From NCBI GenBank assembly GCA_012269595.1, contig JAAXJX010000005.1, forward strand, positions 1-64,000: a DNA stretch of 64,000 nucleotides. The letters run 5' to 3'. Position numbers and translations under genes: made by a program. Below the pieces are notes generated by a model. It had not been told where the DNA came from. It saw only the letters and a list, made by a program, of their open reading frames with translations, and ran no database searches. Below, piece by piece: positions 27,620 to 36,491 of this stretch (positions are counted from its first letter, which is position 1; every line of letters begins with the position of its first letter). This DNA comes from Planctomycetia bacterium. Lineage in GTDB: Bacteria; Planctomycetota; UBA8108; UBA1146.

Positions 27620-30343
27620 ATGCAGACAGGCAAGTGGACCCGGTTGACCGGGTTACTGCTCCTGATACTGGTGTTGCTCCCATCGGCAGAGGTCCGGGCA
27701 GGCGGAGATTTTGTTCTTCGCGCCGGGCATTTGCATACCGGGCAGCAATCGCTTGTGGATGGAGCCATCGTTGTTCGAGATGGCCGTGTCGTGGATTGCG
27801 GTCCATGGGCCCAGATCTCCGCCGGTTTGGTGGGTGATCTTCCGCTGTTGCATTGGCCTGACGCCTATGTGACACCCGGGCTCGTTGCGGCCTCCAGTGC
27901 GGTTGTCGGTCCCCACCGTGGTGACGAATCGATTTCCGCCGCATTCCGGGCCGTCGATGGATACAACACCTACGGCGATCATCGCCCACTCCTGGAAACA
28001 GGCGTGACCACGATTCATGTCAATCCCGGTGAACACCGACTGATGTCGGGTCAGGGGGCGGTGGTGAAGCTGGAGGGTGCTCCTGCCGGCAGGGTTCTGG
28101 TCGATTCATCCGACCTGGCGATCTCCCTCAGGGATCGGGTCGACAATCCCGATCCCCTTCTGGAGATTCCCTTCCCCGCTTCCAGTGATGTTCAGATTGA
28201 ACCGCCCGCGCCGCAAAGACCCGCAAGCCGAATCGATCGGCTTCTGGCCTTGCGTGAGGCCATCGATATGGCGGGAAAAGATTCTCTCGCCCACGGTGAG
28301 CTCGCCAAGGTCTGGGGCACCGGTGTTCCCATGCGTATCTCCGTGGATGCCGCTCCCGATCTTCAGGGCATGCTTCAGATGATGCAGTCGGAAGGTCGTC
28401 AGGGATATCTTGTAGCGGATGCCATGGTGGGCGGCATGGAAGCCGATCTGGCTGCTGCCGGAGTTCCGGTGGTCCTGCGAATGAGAGGGCCTCAGGGGGA
28501 TATTCCCAACGGAGGCGTCCTTCGCTCCCACGGTTTTCCGCATCTGAAGGACAGTCCCGCATGGGCGCTGGCCCCTCCCGGTGATGACCTTTCCCAGTTG
28601 GGTTGGGCGATGAGTGAAGCAGCCGCTGCGATGGATTCCCCGGAATCGGTGATTCCATGGGTGACTCACAATGCAGCCCGCATCCTCGGAGTTGCAGACC
28701 GGGTGGGACACCTCCATCCCGGAGCCGACGCCGATATCGTGGTCTGGAATGATGCACCCTGGAAGATTCACGCCCGTCCCCTCGAGGTTTTTGTCGAGGG
28801 TTTGAGAGCGTGGCAGCCGGAAGAGCAGCACACCAAAGTGATCAGCGCGGAGACGATCTGGATCTCTCCAGGGGAACAGTTGACTGATGCCCAGGTCCTG
28901 ATCGAGAACGGTGTCATTACCGCGGTCGGTCACCGTGTTCCTCACCCGCCGCATTGCCAGGTGATCGACGCCGGACCCGGCAGTTTTCTTGCCCCGGGAT
29001 TTATCGATTGTTACGGCCATCTGGGATTGGAGGGTGACTCCGCCTCGATGGGAACGGGAGATCGATTGCACCGGACGCTTGGGGTGACCGGCGACCGTGA
29101 GCACAGCGTGGCTCTGGCTGGAGTGACCAGTCAGTTGCTGGCACCGAAGCGACTGCAGCGTGGTGCAGGGATAGGGGTTCTCGCCAAAACTTCCGGAGAC
29201 AGTCGTGAAGCGCGGATCGACGAGCACTACTCGATGCTTCTCCTGGAAATCTCCGATAGCGGATTCGGGGCGATTCGTCGTCTCTTTGATCAAGGGCAGA
29301 AATACCTCGAGTCATGGGAAAAATACGAAAAAGATCTCGCCGAGTGGAAGAAGAAAATAGAAGCCGGGGAGAAGATAGAGAAGAGCAAGCAGGAGGAAGT
29401 CGAGGAGATTCCGGAAGAAAAGCTGGATGACCCCCTGACCGGAATCTGGGAGATGACCATCAGTGGTGGTCCGATTCCCGAGCCTGAAAGCGCCACTCTT
29501 TCGATCACCCTGACCGGATCAGAGTGGGAGGGTCGACTGGTCGAGCCTGCACCGCCCGTTCCGGTGCGGATGGTCGGCACTCTGGAGGGGACGACTCTCA
29601 AGGGGACCATCGAAGTTCCCGACGGAGATCTTCCGGATACCCCGCGGATCGAGGCGGAACTCACCGGTGAAGATTCGATGGAGGGCAAGATTTCGATCCT
29701 GGCCTTCTCTGCGGATCTTTCCGGGACCCGGACCAGCAAGGAGGCGAAAACCTTCAAGGTCACCCGTCGGAAGAAGCAGGACGATGATGGCCGACCGAGG
29801 CCGCCCAGAGTCCGGGCGACTCTGGAACCGATCCGCTCGGTGCTGGAAAAGAAGATTCCGGTTCTCGTATCGGTGAGAGGCTTCAACACCCTGCCGTCCG
29901 TGGTCGATTACTTCACCGGCAAAGAGATTCCTTTTGCCGTTCAACTCGATCAGTTCATGCGCTTCCATAAGGATCTTCTTCTGGAGAAGAAAATCCCCGT
30001 GTTGCTGCCGGATCAGATGAGTTTCGAAGCTGCCGACACCACCTACATGCCCTCCACCTGGTTGGGACGCTCAGGAGTGACTGTTGGCTTCAGAAGTTCC
30101 GCTGCTGATGGCGCCCGCAGATTGCCCTTCAGGGTCCGTGGAGAAGTGGCCAATGGAATGGCGGCGGATGCGGCGCTGGATGCGCTGACCCGGGGAGCGG
30201 CCAAGGTGGTCGGTGCCCATGACCGAATTGGTCAGATCGGCGTCGGCATGGAAGCAGACCTGCTCATTTGGAAGGGACATCCTTTCGAAGGGGGTAGCCG
30301 CCTCGAGAGGGTATTTGTCAATGGAGAGGAGGTCCAACGATGA
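27620..30343 (+). CDS. Tandem (double) amidohydrolase-like protein 5 with inserted beta-rich domain
   Basis: Two amidohydrolase-like halves (first ends HPGADADIVVWNDAP, second VGMEADLLIWKGHPF); coiled-coil plus TGIWEMTISG..SGTRTSK insertion. ATG 27620 follows the TAG of the previous gene. Confidence 0.75.
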   Translation: MQTGKWTRLTGLLLLILVLLPSAEVRAGGDFVLRAGHLHTGQQSLVDGAIVVRDGRVVDCGPWAQISAGLVGDLPLLHWPDAYVTPGLVAASSAVVGPHRGDESISAAFRAVDGYNTYGDHRPLLETGVTTIHVNPGEHRLMSGQGAVVKLEGAPAGRVLVDSSDLAISLRDRVDNPDPLLEIPFPASSDVQIEPPAPQRPASRIDRLLALREAIDMAGKDSLAHGELAKVWGTGVPMRISVDAAPDLQGMLQMMQSEGRQGYLVADAMVGGMEADLAAAGVPVVLRMRGPQGDIPNGGVLRSHGFPHLKDSPAWALAPPGDDLSQLGWAMSEAAAAMDSPESVIPWVTHNAARILGVADRVGHLHPGADADIVVWNDAPWKIHARPLEVFVEGLRAWQPEEQHTKVISAETIWISPGEQLTDAQVLIENGVITAVGHRVPHPPHCQVIDAGPGSFLAPGFIDCYGHLGLEGDSASMGTGDRLHRTLGVTGDREHSVALAGVTSQLLAPKRLQRGAGIGVLAKTSGDSREARIDEHYSMLLLEISDSGFGAIRRLFDQGQKYLESWEKYEKDLAEWKKKIEAGEKIEKSKQEEVEEIPEEKLDDPLTGIWEMTISGGPIPEPESATLSITLTGSEWEGRLVEPAPPVPVRMVGTLEGTTLKGTIEVPDGDLPDTPRIEAELTGEDSMEGKISILAFSADLSGTRTSKEAKTFKVTRRKKQDDDGRPRPPRVRATLEPIRSVLEKKIPVLVSVRGFNTLPSVVDYFTGKEIPFAVQLDQFMRFHKDLLLEKKIPVLLPDQMSFEAADTTYMPSTWLGRSGVTVGFRSSAADGARRLPFRVRGEVANGMAADAALDALTRGAAKVVGAHDRIGQIGVGMEADLLIWKGHPFEGGSRLERVFVNGEEVQR

Positions 30344-31581
30344 GGATCTCTGCCAATCAATGGATTTTGAGTCTGGCCTTCCTGTTCCTCGTTTGTCTTT
30401 CGGCGGATGCAACCGCCGAGACTCTGGCATTCAAGGTCGGCAAGGTGGTGACCTTTGATACCGAAGAGCGGGTGATCAACAACGCGACCGTGATCGTCGA
30501 AAATGGAAAGATCACGGCGGTGGGGAAATCGAAAGAGATCATGATCCCTGCCGGAGCAAAGGTCTTTGAGCACAAGGATCTGTGGCTGGTTCCCGGCTTT
30601 GTCGAGTGCCACAACCACACCGGAGGCGGATCGCCGGACCTCCATGACTACGTCTACCTGACAAACCCCGGATTGCGCACGCTGGAATCCATCGTCCCCG
30701 ACAACCCGGAGATGATTCGCGCTCGCGCCGGTGGTGTGACGACGGTACTGACGATTCCGGGTAGCGGAAACAATATGTCCGGCTTCGGCACGATCATGAA
30801 GACCTCCGAGGGCACGGTTGCGGAATCCGTCATCAAGGCTCCCGGATCCCTGAAGATCGCCCAGGCAGGAAACCCGGAGCGTTACTTCTACGGTGTGGGA
30901 CGTTCCTTCATGAACTTCAACACCCGTCAGACCCTGCGCAAGGCACGGGATTACCACTTGGCAAGAACCGAGTGGGAGGAGGGTCGCCTCGAGGTCGAGC
31001 CCGCCTTCAACCTGAACTGGGAAGAGTTCCGACCGCTGTTCCGTCGTGAAACCGTGGCTTCGGTTCACACCCAGATTTACCAGGTCCTGATGACCACCGT
31101 CAAAATGGTTGCAGGAGAATTCAACATCCGCACGGTGCTGGATCACTCCACCTTCGACGCCTGGAAAGTCGCTCCGCTCGTCAACGCGGACGAATCGATT
31201 TACACCATCAATGGACCGAGACAGCTTCACTACGATCGCACCCAGAGACGACTGATGGGCAATGCTGCCCGCTGGTGGCAGGGGGGTGTCCGCAAGTTGG
31301 GTATCAATACCGACTCTCCGGTGGTACCGCAGGAAGAGTTGGCCTACCAGGCGAGCATGGCCTGCTACTACGGCTGGAAGCCCTACGAGGCGCTGAAGGG
31401 GATTACCAAGATTCCCGCAGAAGCGCTGATGATGGACCACCGTCTCGGCAGCATCACTGTGGGCCTCGACGCCGATTTTTGCCTTTGGACCGGTGATCCG
31501 ATCGACCCCCGTTCATCCTGCGAGATGACGGTGATCGATGGTGAAGTCACCTACGAAGCCAGTGAGAAGAGGGTTTTCTAA
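30340..31581 (+). CDS. Secreted amidohydrolase 6, apparently complete metal-ligand set
   Basis: PGFVECHNHTG (HxH), SVHTQIYQV, VLDHSTFDAW, INTDSPVVPQEE, VGLDADFCLWTGDPID. Confidence 0.8.
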   Translation: MRISANQWILSLAFLFLVCLSADATAETLAFKVGKVVTFDTEERVINNATVIVENGKITAVGKSKEIMIPAGAKVFEHKDLWLVPGFVECHNHTGGGSPDLHDYVYLTNPGLRTLESIVPDNPEMIRARAGGVTTVLTIPGSGNNMSGFGTIMKTSEGTVAESVIKAPGSLKIAQAGNPERYFYGVGRSFMNFNTRQTLRKARDYHLARTEWEEGRLEVEPAFNLNWEEFRPLFRRETVASVHTQIYQVLMTTVKMVAGEFNIRTVLDHSTFDAWKVAPLVNADESIYTINGPRQLHYDRTQRRLMGNAARWWQGGVRKLGINTDSPVVPQEELAYQASMACYYGWKPYEALKGITKIPAEALMMDHRLGSITVGLDADFCLWTGDPIDPRSSCEMTVIDGEVTYEASEKRVF

Positions 31582-32900
31582 TGAGAATCATTCAATGGAC
31601 CTGGATCCTTGCCCTGCTGGCGGGGGTCTCCTCGGATCTGCTGGCGGGTGACCGGGTCACGGTTATTCGTGCAGGCTCCGTGATCACGGGTACCGGTGAG
31701 ACGATCAGTCCCGGTGAAGTGGTCATCGAAGATGGCAAGATCACCCTGATTGGCAATCAGCTCGAGATTCCTGACAACGCCAAAATTATCGAGGCCCGAA
31801 ATCAGACTCTGATGGCGGGACTGGTTCTCTCCCGAACGAGCCAGGGGCTGATCGGCGGAAGAGTCAGCGGTGTAGGCTGTGACCAGACGGTTCTCAGTCG
31901 TTGGGTCGATGGGGAAATGGACTGGGAATCTTTCCTTGAGGCTGGATTTGTTGCTGCCGCCTTTGTTCCTGCCGGCACCGGATTTCATGGACAGGCAGTC
32001 ATCGTGCACACCGCACCTGAAGCAGAAAACCGGATCCTCAAGGAGTCGGTCTATCTGCCACTGACGGTGACGGGCTCTACTTCACTCTACCGAACTGTGT
32101 CCCAGGCCTTTGACGGTGCCCGCAAGGAAATCGAAAAGGTGAAGAAGGCTCGCGAAGAGTGGGACAAAAAGCAGGAAGAGGCCAAGAAGGCCGCCGAAGA
32201 GGCGAAGAAGAAGGAAGCGGAAAAAGGAGACAAGGACAAGGCTGCAGCCGAGAAGGGGGACAAGTCCAAAAAAGACGAAGGTCCCAAGGAGTTCAAGGCG
32301 CCGCCGATGAATCCGGCTCTGGTTCCGCTGGTGGATATTCTCGAAGAGAAAGCCTCCGCCATGCCGCTGGTGATCTCGATCTCTTCTCCCGGTTCGATGC
32401 TGCATGTCGATGCGGCCATGTCGAGCGTCAAGGAGCTGGAGGATCGGGATCCACCTTCGATTTTCGTCTTGCCGGGAGCCCGCAACGGCGCATTCCATGA
32501 AGTGGTCGATGAACTGATCGAACGCAAGGCGACGGTCATGATTCCTCCCGGAATGAGCGTTCTGCCCGATACCTACTATCGCTACCACGTCCCTGCTGCA
32601 CTCTCACGGGGAGGGTGTTCTGTGATCAGCCTGCCGCGTGCGGACAGTGCCAGTGGCATGAGAGATCTTCCGGGATATCTGGCGGAGCAGGTTCGATACG
32701 GCATGTCTGAAAAGGATGCGATCGCCTCACTGACTTCTGCCCCGGCAAAGTTTTTGGGACTGGGCGATCAAATGGGGACGATCGAGGAGGGCAAAGCGGC
32801 CCACCTGATTCTTCTCAATGGATCGTTACTCGACCCGGGAGTGAAAGTCATGAAGACCATGATCTCCGGTGAAGTGGTCTGGGATCGGGAGGATCGCTGA
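31581..32900 (+). CDS. Secreted amidohydrolase-like protein 7 (HxH absent)
   Basis: TAATG-coupled; MAGLVLSRTSQGL; Lys/Glu/Ala coiled insertion; GTIEEGKAAHLILLNGSLLD. Confidence 0.7.
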   Translation: MRIIQWTWILALLAGVSSDLLAGDRVTVIRAGSVITGTGETISPGEVVIEDGKITLIGNQLEIPDNAKIIEARNQTLMAGLVLSRTSQGLIGGRVSGVGCDQTVLSRWVDGEMDWESFLEAGFVAAAFVPAGTGFHGQAVIVHTAPEAENRILKESVYLPLTVTGSTSLYRTVSQAFDGARKEIEKVKKAREEWDKKQEEAKKAAEEAKKKEAEKGDKDKAAAEKGDKSKKDEGPKEFKAPPMNPALVPLVDILEEKASAMPLVISISSPGSMLHVDAAMSSVKELEDRDPPSIFVLPGARNGAFHEVVDELIERKATVMIPPGMSVLPDTYYRYHVPAALSRGGCSVISLPRADSASGMRDLPGYLAEQVRYGMSEKDAIASLTSAPAKFLGLGDQMGTIEEGKAAHLILLNGSLLDPGVKVMKTMISGEVVWDREDR

Positions 32901-34306
32901 TGTTGAAGAAGATTCGAACCATCACCGCTCTGTTGGCTTTTGTCATCGTCTTCACGGACATGCCGGTGATTCCGGGTGGCTACAGTTTGTGCGAGAGCAT
33001 CTCTGAAGCACAGGATCCACCGCGACGCCGTCGTGGACGTCGCCGTCAGGCTCCTCCTCCCGCACCGGAACCGGAGCCGGAGAAGAAGGAGATTGTCGCT
33101 GCAGACTCGGACGATGAATACCTCGTCATCCGCGGGGCCACCCTTCACACCGTGACAGGTGGAACTCACCGAAACGGAACCCTGATCTGCAAGAACGGCA
33201 AGATCTACCAGATCGTTGCCGGTCCTGTGGATGGCCCGGAGGGGGCAGAGGTGGTCGACGCGACGGGGCACCATGTCTATCCGGGTCTGGTCGCATTTCG
33301 TTCTTCTGGCCTGGTCGGTTCCGGCGAAGCTGAGAAGAGCCAGGACCCCTTCGATCTCGACACGACGATGGGTCTGGCCGCCGGAATCACTGCTACCTGG
33401 AATGGCTCGAGAGTCACCAAGCTGGTTCATGGGAGCCTTGAGGATCTGACGATCCGCCCCAAATCATTCAGCAGTATCAATTACAGCTACAGGAATCCCA
33501 GAGGACGCAGTGAATTGCGTCGTGCGATGGATCGGGTTCAAGAACACCTGAGAGCGTTGGAGCGCCACGCTGAGGAGAAAAAGAAAGATCCGGAAGCCAA
33601 AGCCCCCGATGACAAATGGATCAAGGGGATCTACGCCACGGTTCGCAGTCTTCTCACCGGACAAAGCCAGGCTCTGGTTCGTGCCCGTTCGATGGCGGAG
33701 ATTCGCGAGTATTCAGCCTTGGCCCGCAAATACGGTTTTGAGATCGTCTTTGAGGGGGCCGAGGAGGGGTGGATCGATCCCGGGGTTCTTTCGAGAACCG
33801 GAGCCAGTGCCGTCATTTCACCTCGCGCCCGCGTGGATGCCAATGAGGACCTCAATCGTGAAAGTGGATCGAGCATTGAGAATGCCAGAATGCTCCACGA
33901 TGCCGGTGTGCCGTTGGTCATCATTCCGCAAAGCACAGGTATTGCTCTCTGGGGACTCGCCGGGCGGGATTTGTCTCACCTTCCCCTGGAGGCGGCCTTT
34001 GCGGTAAGAGGCGGTTTGCCAGAACAGGTCGCCATCGAAGCGATCACCATCGAACCTGCGAGATTGCTGGGTGTGGCTGATCGTGTGGGCTCACTTGAGG
34101 TGGGAAAAGATGCCGACTTCATCATTACCGACGGAGACCTGCTCAGTTACATGACTCTGGTTCGTTGGGCTTTCGTCAACGGCAAGATTCAGTACGACAA
34201 GGAGGAAGAGGGCATTTTGGATCACATCAGACCCGATGGTGATCTCGACGCTCCTCCGCCGGACGATCACTGGCCACGCCGATTGGGAGATCCCCTCAAA
34301 GGCTAG
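32900..34306 (+). CDS. Secreted amidohydrolase-like protein 8 (HxH absent)
   Basis: TGATG-coupled; YPGLVAFRSSGLVGS; RVGSLEVGKDADFIITDGDLL. Confidence 0.7.
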   Translation: MLKKIRTITALLAFVIVFTDMPVIPGGYSLCESISEAQDPPRRRRGRRRQAPPPAPEPEPEKKEIVAADSDDEYLVIRGATLHTVTGGTHRNGTLICKNGKIYQIVAGPVDGPEGAEVVDATGHHVYPGLVAFRSSGLVGSGEAEKSQDPFDLDTTMGLAAGITATWNGSRVTKLVHGSLEDLTIRPKSFSSINYSYRNPRGRSELRRAMDRVQEHLRALERHAEEKKKDPEAKAPDDKWIKGIYATVRSLLTGQSQALVRARSMAEIREYSALARKYGFEIVFEGAEEGWIDPGVLSRTGASAVISPRARVDANEDLNRESGSSIENARMLHDAGVPLVIIPQSTGIALWGLAGRDLSHLPLEAAFAVRGGLPEQVAIEAITIEPARLLGVADRVGSLEVGKDADFIITDGDLLSYMTLVRWAFVNGKIQYDKEEEGILDHIRPDGDLDAPPPDDHWPRRLGDPLKG

Positions 34307-34335
34307 TCTCTGCCTTTCATGACTCACGTTATTGG

Positions 34336-34372
34336 GCCGTCCTTCCGGGATTGACACTTCCGGAAGGACGGC
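34336..34372 (+). terminator. Hairpin terminator-like element at the end of the amidohydrolase operon
   Basis: GCCGTCCTTCCGG-N11-CCGGAAGGACGGC, 13-bp perfect stem. Confidence 0.6.
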
Positions 34373-34444
34373 TTGAATTGATCTCACAGTGTTCCTGCAG
34401 TACGCCCTCTCAGCGCGTTCATCCCCTGTGAGAATGGTCCCAAA

Positions 34445-36490
34445 ATGCCACCCCAATTTTCCCGGATTTTCCGGTTGTCCATTCAGATCCTCTGCCTGAT
34501 TGCCATGCTTCAGGGGCCTCAGCTCTGGTCGCAGTGTGTGGAAGATGATTTGCAGGTCTTTGGTATCAACCCCGGGGATCGGGTGGGCCGTTCTGTTGCC
34601 GTCAGTGGAGGCCGGGTTTTTGTCGGTGCTATCGGTGACGATGGCGGAGGCTTTCTCAGTGGCAGTGTCCGTTCATTCAGAAGAGGGGTTTCCGGGTACC
34701 AGTTGGAGCATGTCTTCAGTGGATTGTCCGGGGCAGAGTACGGATCCTCTTTGGCAGCGGATGAAAACTGGCTCGCCATCGGTGCCGTCGGGCTCGGATA
34801 CATCGAGATGTGGAAGAGGGACCGTTTTGGGTGGGTTTACGACTCGATCATCGTCGACAGTCAGGGTGCAGATGGGGACGGCTTCGGTAGTAGTCTCGAT
34901 CTTAAAGACGGCGTACTGGTCGTCGGAAGTCCCACATATACGACCGATGTCGGAGAAGCAGGTTGTGTCACAGTCTGGCGACTCAACTCCATGGGCCAAT
35001 GGCAATTCGAAGAGAGACTGTTGGCTGAAGACAGAGTTGAAGGTGATAACTTCGGAACCTCCATATCGGTAGACAGCCTTGGGCAACTGTTGGTCGGATC
35101 ACCTGGCAGAGATGCTTCAGGGGTCGATAGCGGAATTGCCATTCTGTATTCAGGCGGTCCTGATGGTTGGTTTGAATCGGCCAGATTTGGTAACAATGTG
35201 GCACAGCCGGGGGACAGATTTGGAACCTCTGTCAGTCTCCTGGATGATTACGCTTTCATAGGCAGTCCCTATTCCAGTTTTTCCGGGCCCTTTGCCGGAC
35301 AGGTGGTTTCCTATCGCCGGTCGAACTCGATCTGGATTCTTCAGCCCTTCCTGACACCGGACAGCGGTTCTTCTGGAACCGGTTTTGGAGCGACCCTTGC
35401 CATCGACGGAAATCTATTGGCAGTGGGATCGCCTATGGACATGGGTAACGAGGCAATGCCAACCGGAAGAGTGCGAATCTATCGCTACATTCAAGAGTGG
35501 ATCCACGAGAGTGATCTGACTGGATACGCTGGTTCATTTCTCGGAACGGCTCTCGCCATGGACAAGGGAATGATCTTCGCAGGAGCTCCTCTCGATTCGA
35601 CTTCCGCTGTTCTTGGAGGGGGTGTGAAGTTCTCAGTCAGTGGAGACAGTGATTGCGACGGAGATGGTGAACTCGATGCCTGTGAGATTGTCTCAGGGGC
35701 TGAAAACGACTGCGATCTCGACGGAATCCCCGATTCCTGTGCAATTGCTGAGGGTCTGGTAGCGGATTGTGATGGGGATCTCATTCCTGACAGTTGTTCG
35801 ACCCTTTCAGGAGGAGTTGCGGATTGCGACGCGGACGGTGTCCCGGACGAATGCTCCACAACTCTGGGTCTGGTGTCGGACTGCAACGAGGATCTGATTC
35901 CCGACGTTTGTCAGCAAGACTGCAACCAAAATGGGGAACCGGACGTCTGTGAAGTTCTCATTCCCTCAAATGACTGTGATCAAAATGGTCAGCTGGATGA
36001 GTGTGAGGTCAGCAATGGCCAGTTGTCCGATTGTGACGGAGATGGTCTCCCTGATATCTGTGAAGATGACTGCGATCAGGATGGTCTGCCTGACGTTTGT
36101 GCAGTCCTTTCCGGAGTAGTCGAGGATTGTAACGGTAACCTGCATCCGGATGTTTGCGATTTGAGTGATCCACTGTTAAACACGAATGCCAACGGTTACG
36201 TAGATGATTGCGAACCGACTTTTATCCGCGGGGATGCAGATGGTACCCCTGGAGTCCGGCTGGCAGATGCGGTGCTGCTGATCTCAAGGGTTTTTGGTGA
36301 TCTGGTGATCGTCAACTGTGAGGAAGCCGCCGATGCCAATGGCGATGGATTCCTGGATATTTCTGACGGCCTCTACCTGCTCTTCTATGAGTTTTCTGGT
36401 GGAGCCAGTCCACCTTCACCATTCCCTGAGTGTGGAATCGCCCCTGTTGAGGCCCATTTCTCATGCACTGAACATCCATCCTGTCCCTGA
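34445..36490 (+). CDS. Secreted FG-GAP-like beta-propeller with Ca-binding repeats and dockerin-like C-terminus
   Basis: Signal peptide; about seven GxxFGxSLxxxxxxLxVGSP repeats; DxDxDGxxDxC repeats; FIRGDADGTPGVRLADAVLL..DANGDGFLDISDGLYLL. Confidence 0.8.
   Translation: MPPQFSRIFRLSIQILCLIAMLQGPQLWSQCVEDDLQVFGINPGDRVGRSVAVSGGRVFVGAIGDDGGGFLSGSVRSFRRGVSGYQLEHVFSGLSGAEYGSSLAADENWLAIGAVGLGYIEMWKRDRFGWVYDSIIVDSQGADGDGFGSSLDLKDGVLVVGSPTYTTDVGEAGCVTVWRLNSMGQWQFEERLLAEDRVEGDNFGTSISVDSLGQLLVGSPGRDASGVDSGIAILYSGGPDGWFESARFGNNVAQPGDRFGTSVSLLDDYAFIGSPYSSFSGPFAGQVVSYRRSNSIWILQPFLTPDSGSSGTGFGATLAIDGNLLAVGSPMDMGNEAMPTGRVRIYRYIQEWIHESDLTGYAGSFLGTALAMDKGMIFAGAPLDSTSAVLGGGVKFSVSGDSDCDGDGELDACEIVSGAENDCDLDGIPDSCAIAEGLVADCDGDLIPDSCSTLSGGVADCDADGVPDECSTTLGLVSDCNEDLIPDVCQQDCNQNGEPDVCEVLIPSNDCDQNGQLDECEVSNGQLSDCDGDGLPDICEDDCDQDGLPDVCAVLSGVVEDCNGNLHPDVCDLSDPLLNTNANGYVDDCEPTFIRGDADGTPGVRLADAVLLISRVFGDLVIVNCEEAADANGDGFLDISDGLYLLFYEFSGGASPPSPFPECGIAPVEAHFSCTEHPSCP
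35651..36160 (+). repeat. About ten TSP3-like Asp/Cys repeats (protein-level)
   Basis: DCDGDGELDACEIVSGAEN / DCDLDGIPDSCAIAEGLVA / DCDGDLIPDSCSTLSGGVA / ... 13- and ~19-aa units. Confidence 0.8.
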
Positions 36491-36491
36491 T

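Noticed and set aside
26158-31440. Long minus-strand ORFs (26158-27231, 28106-29293, 30232-31440)
   Set aside because: All antisense to well-supported amidohydrolase-like genes; no motifs.
35651-36160. Possible CRISPR-like or tandem DNA repeat
   Set aside because: Repeat is at protein level (DxDxDGxxDxC) with variable unit length and diverged DNA; no constant repeats with unique spacers.
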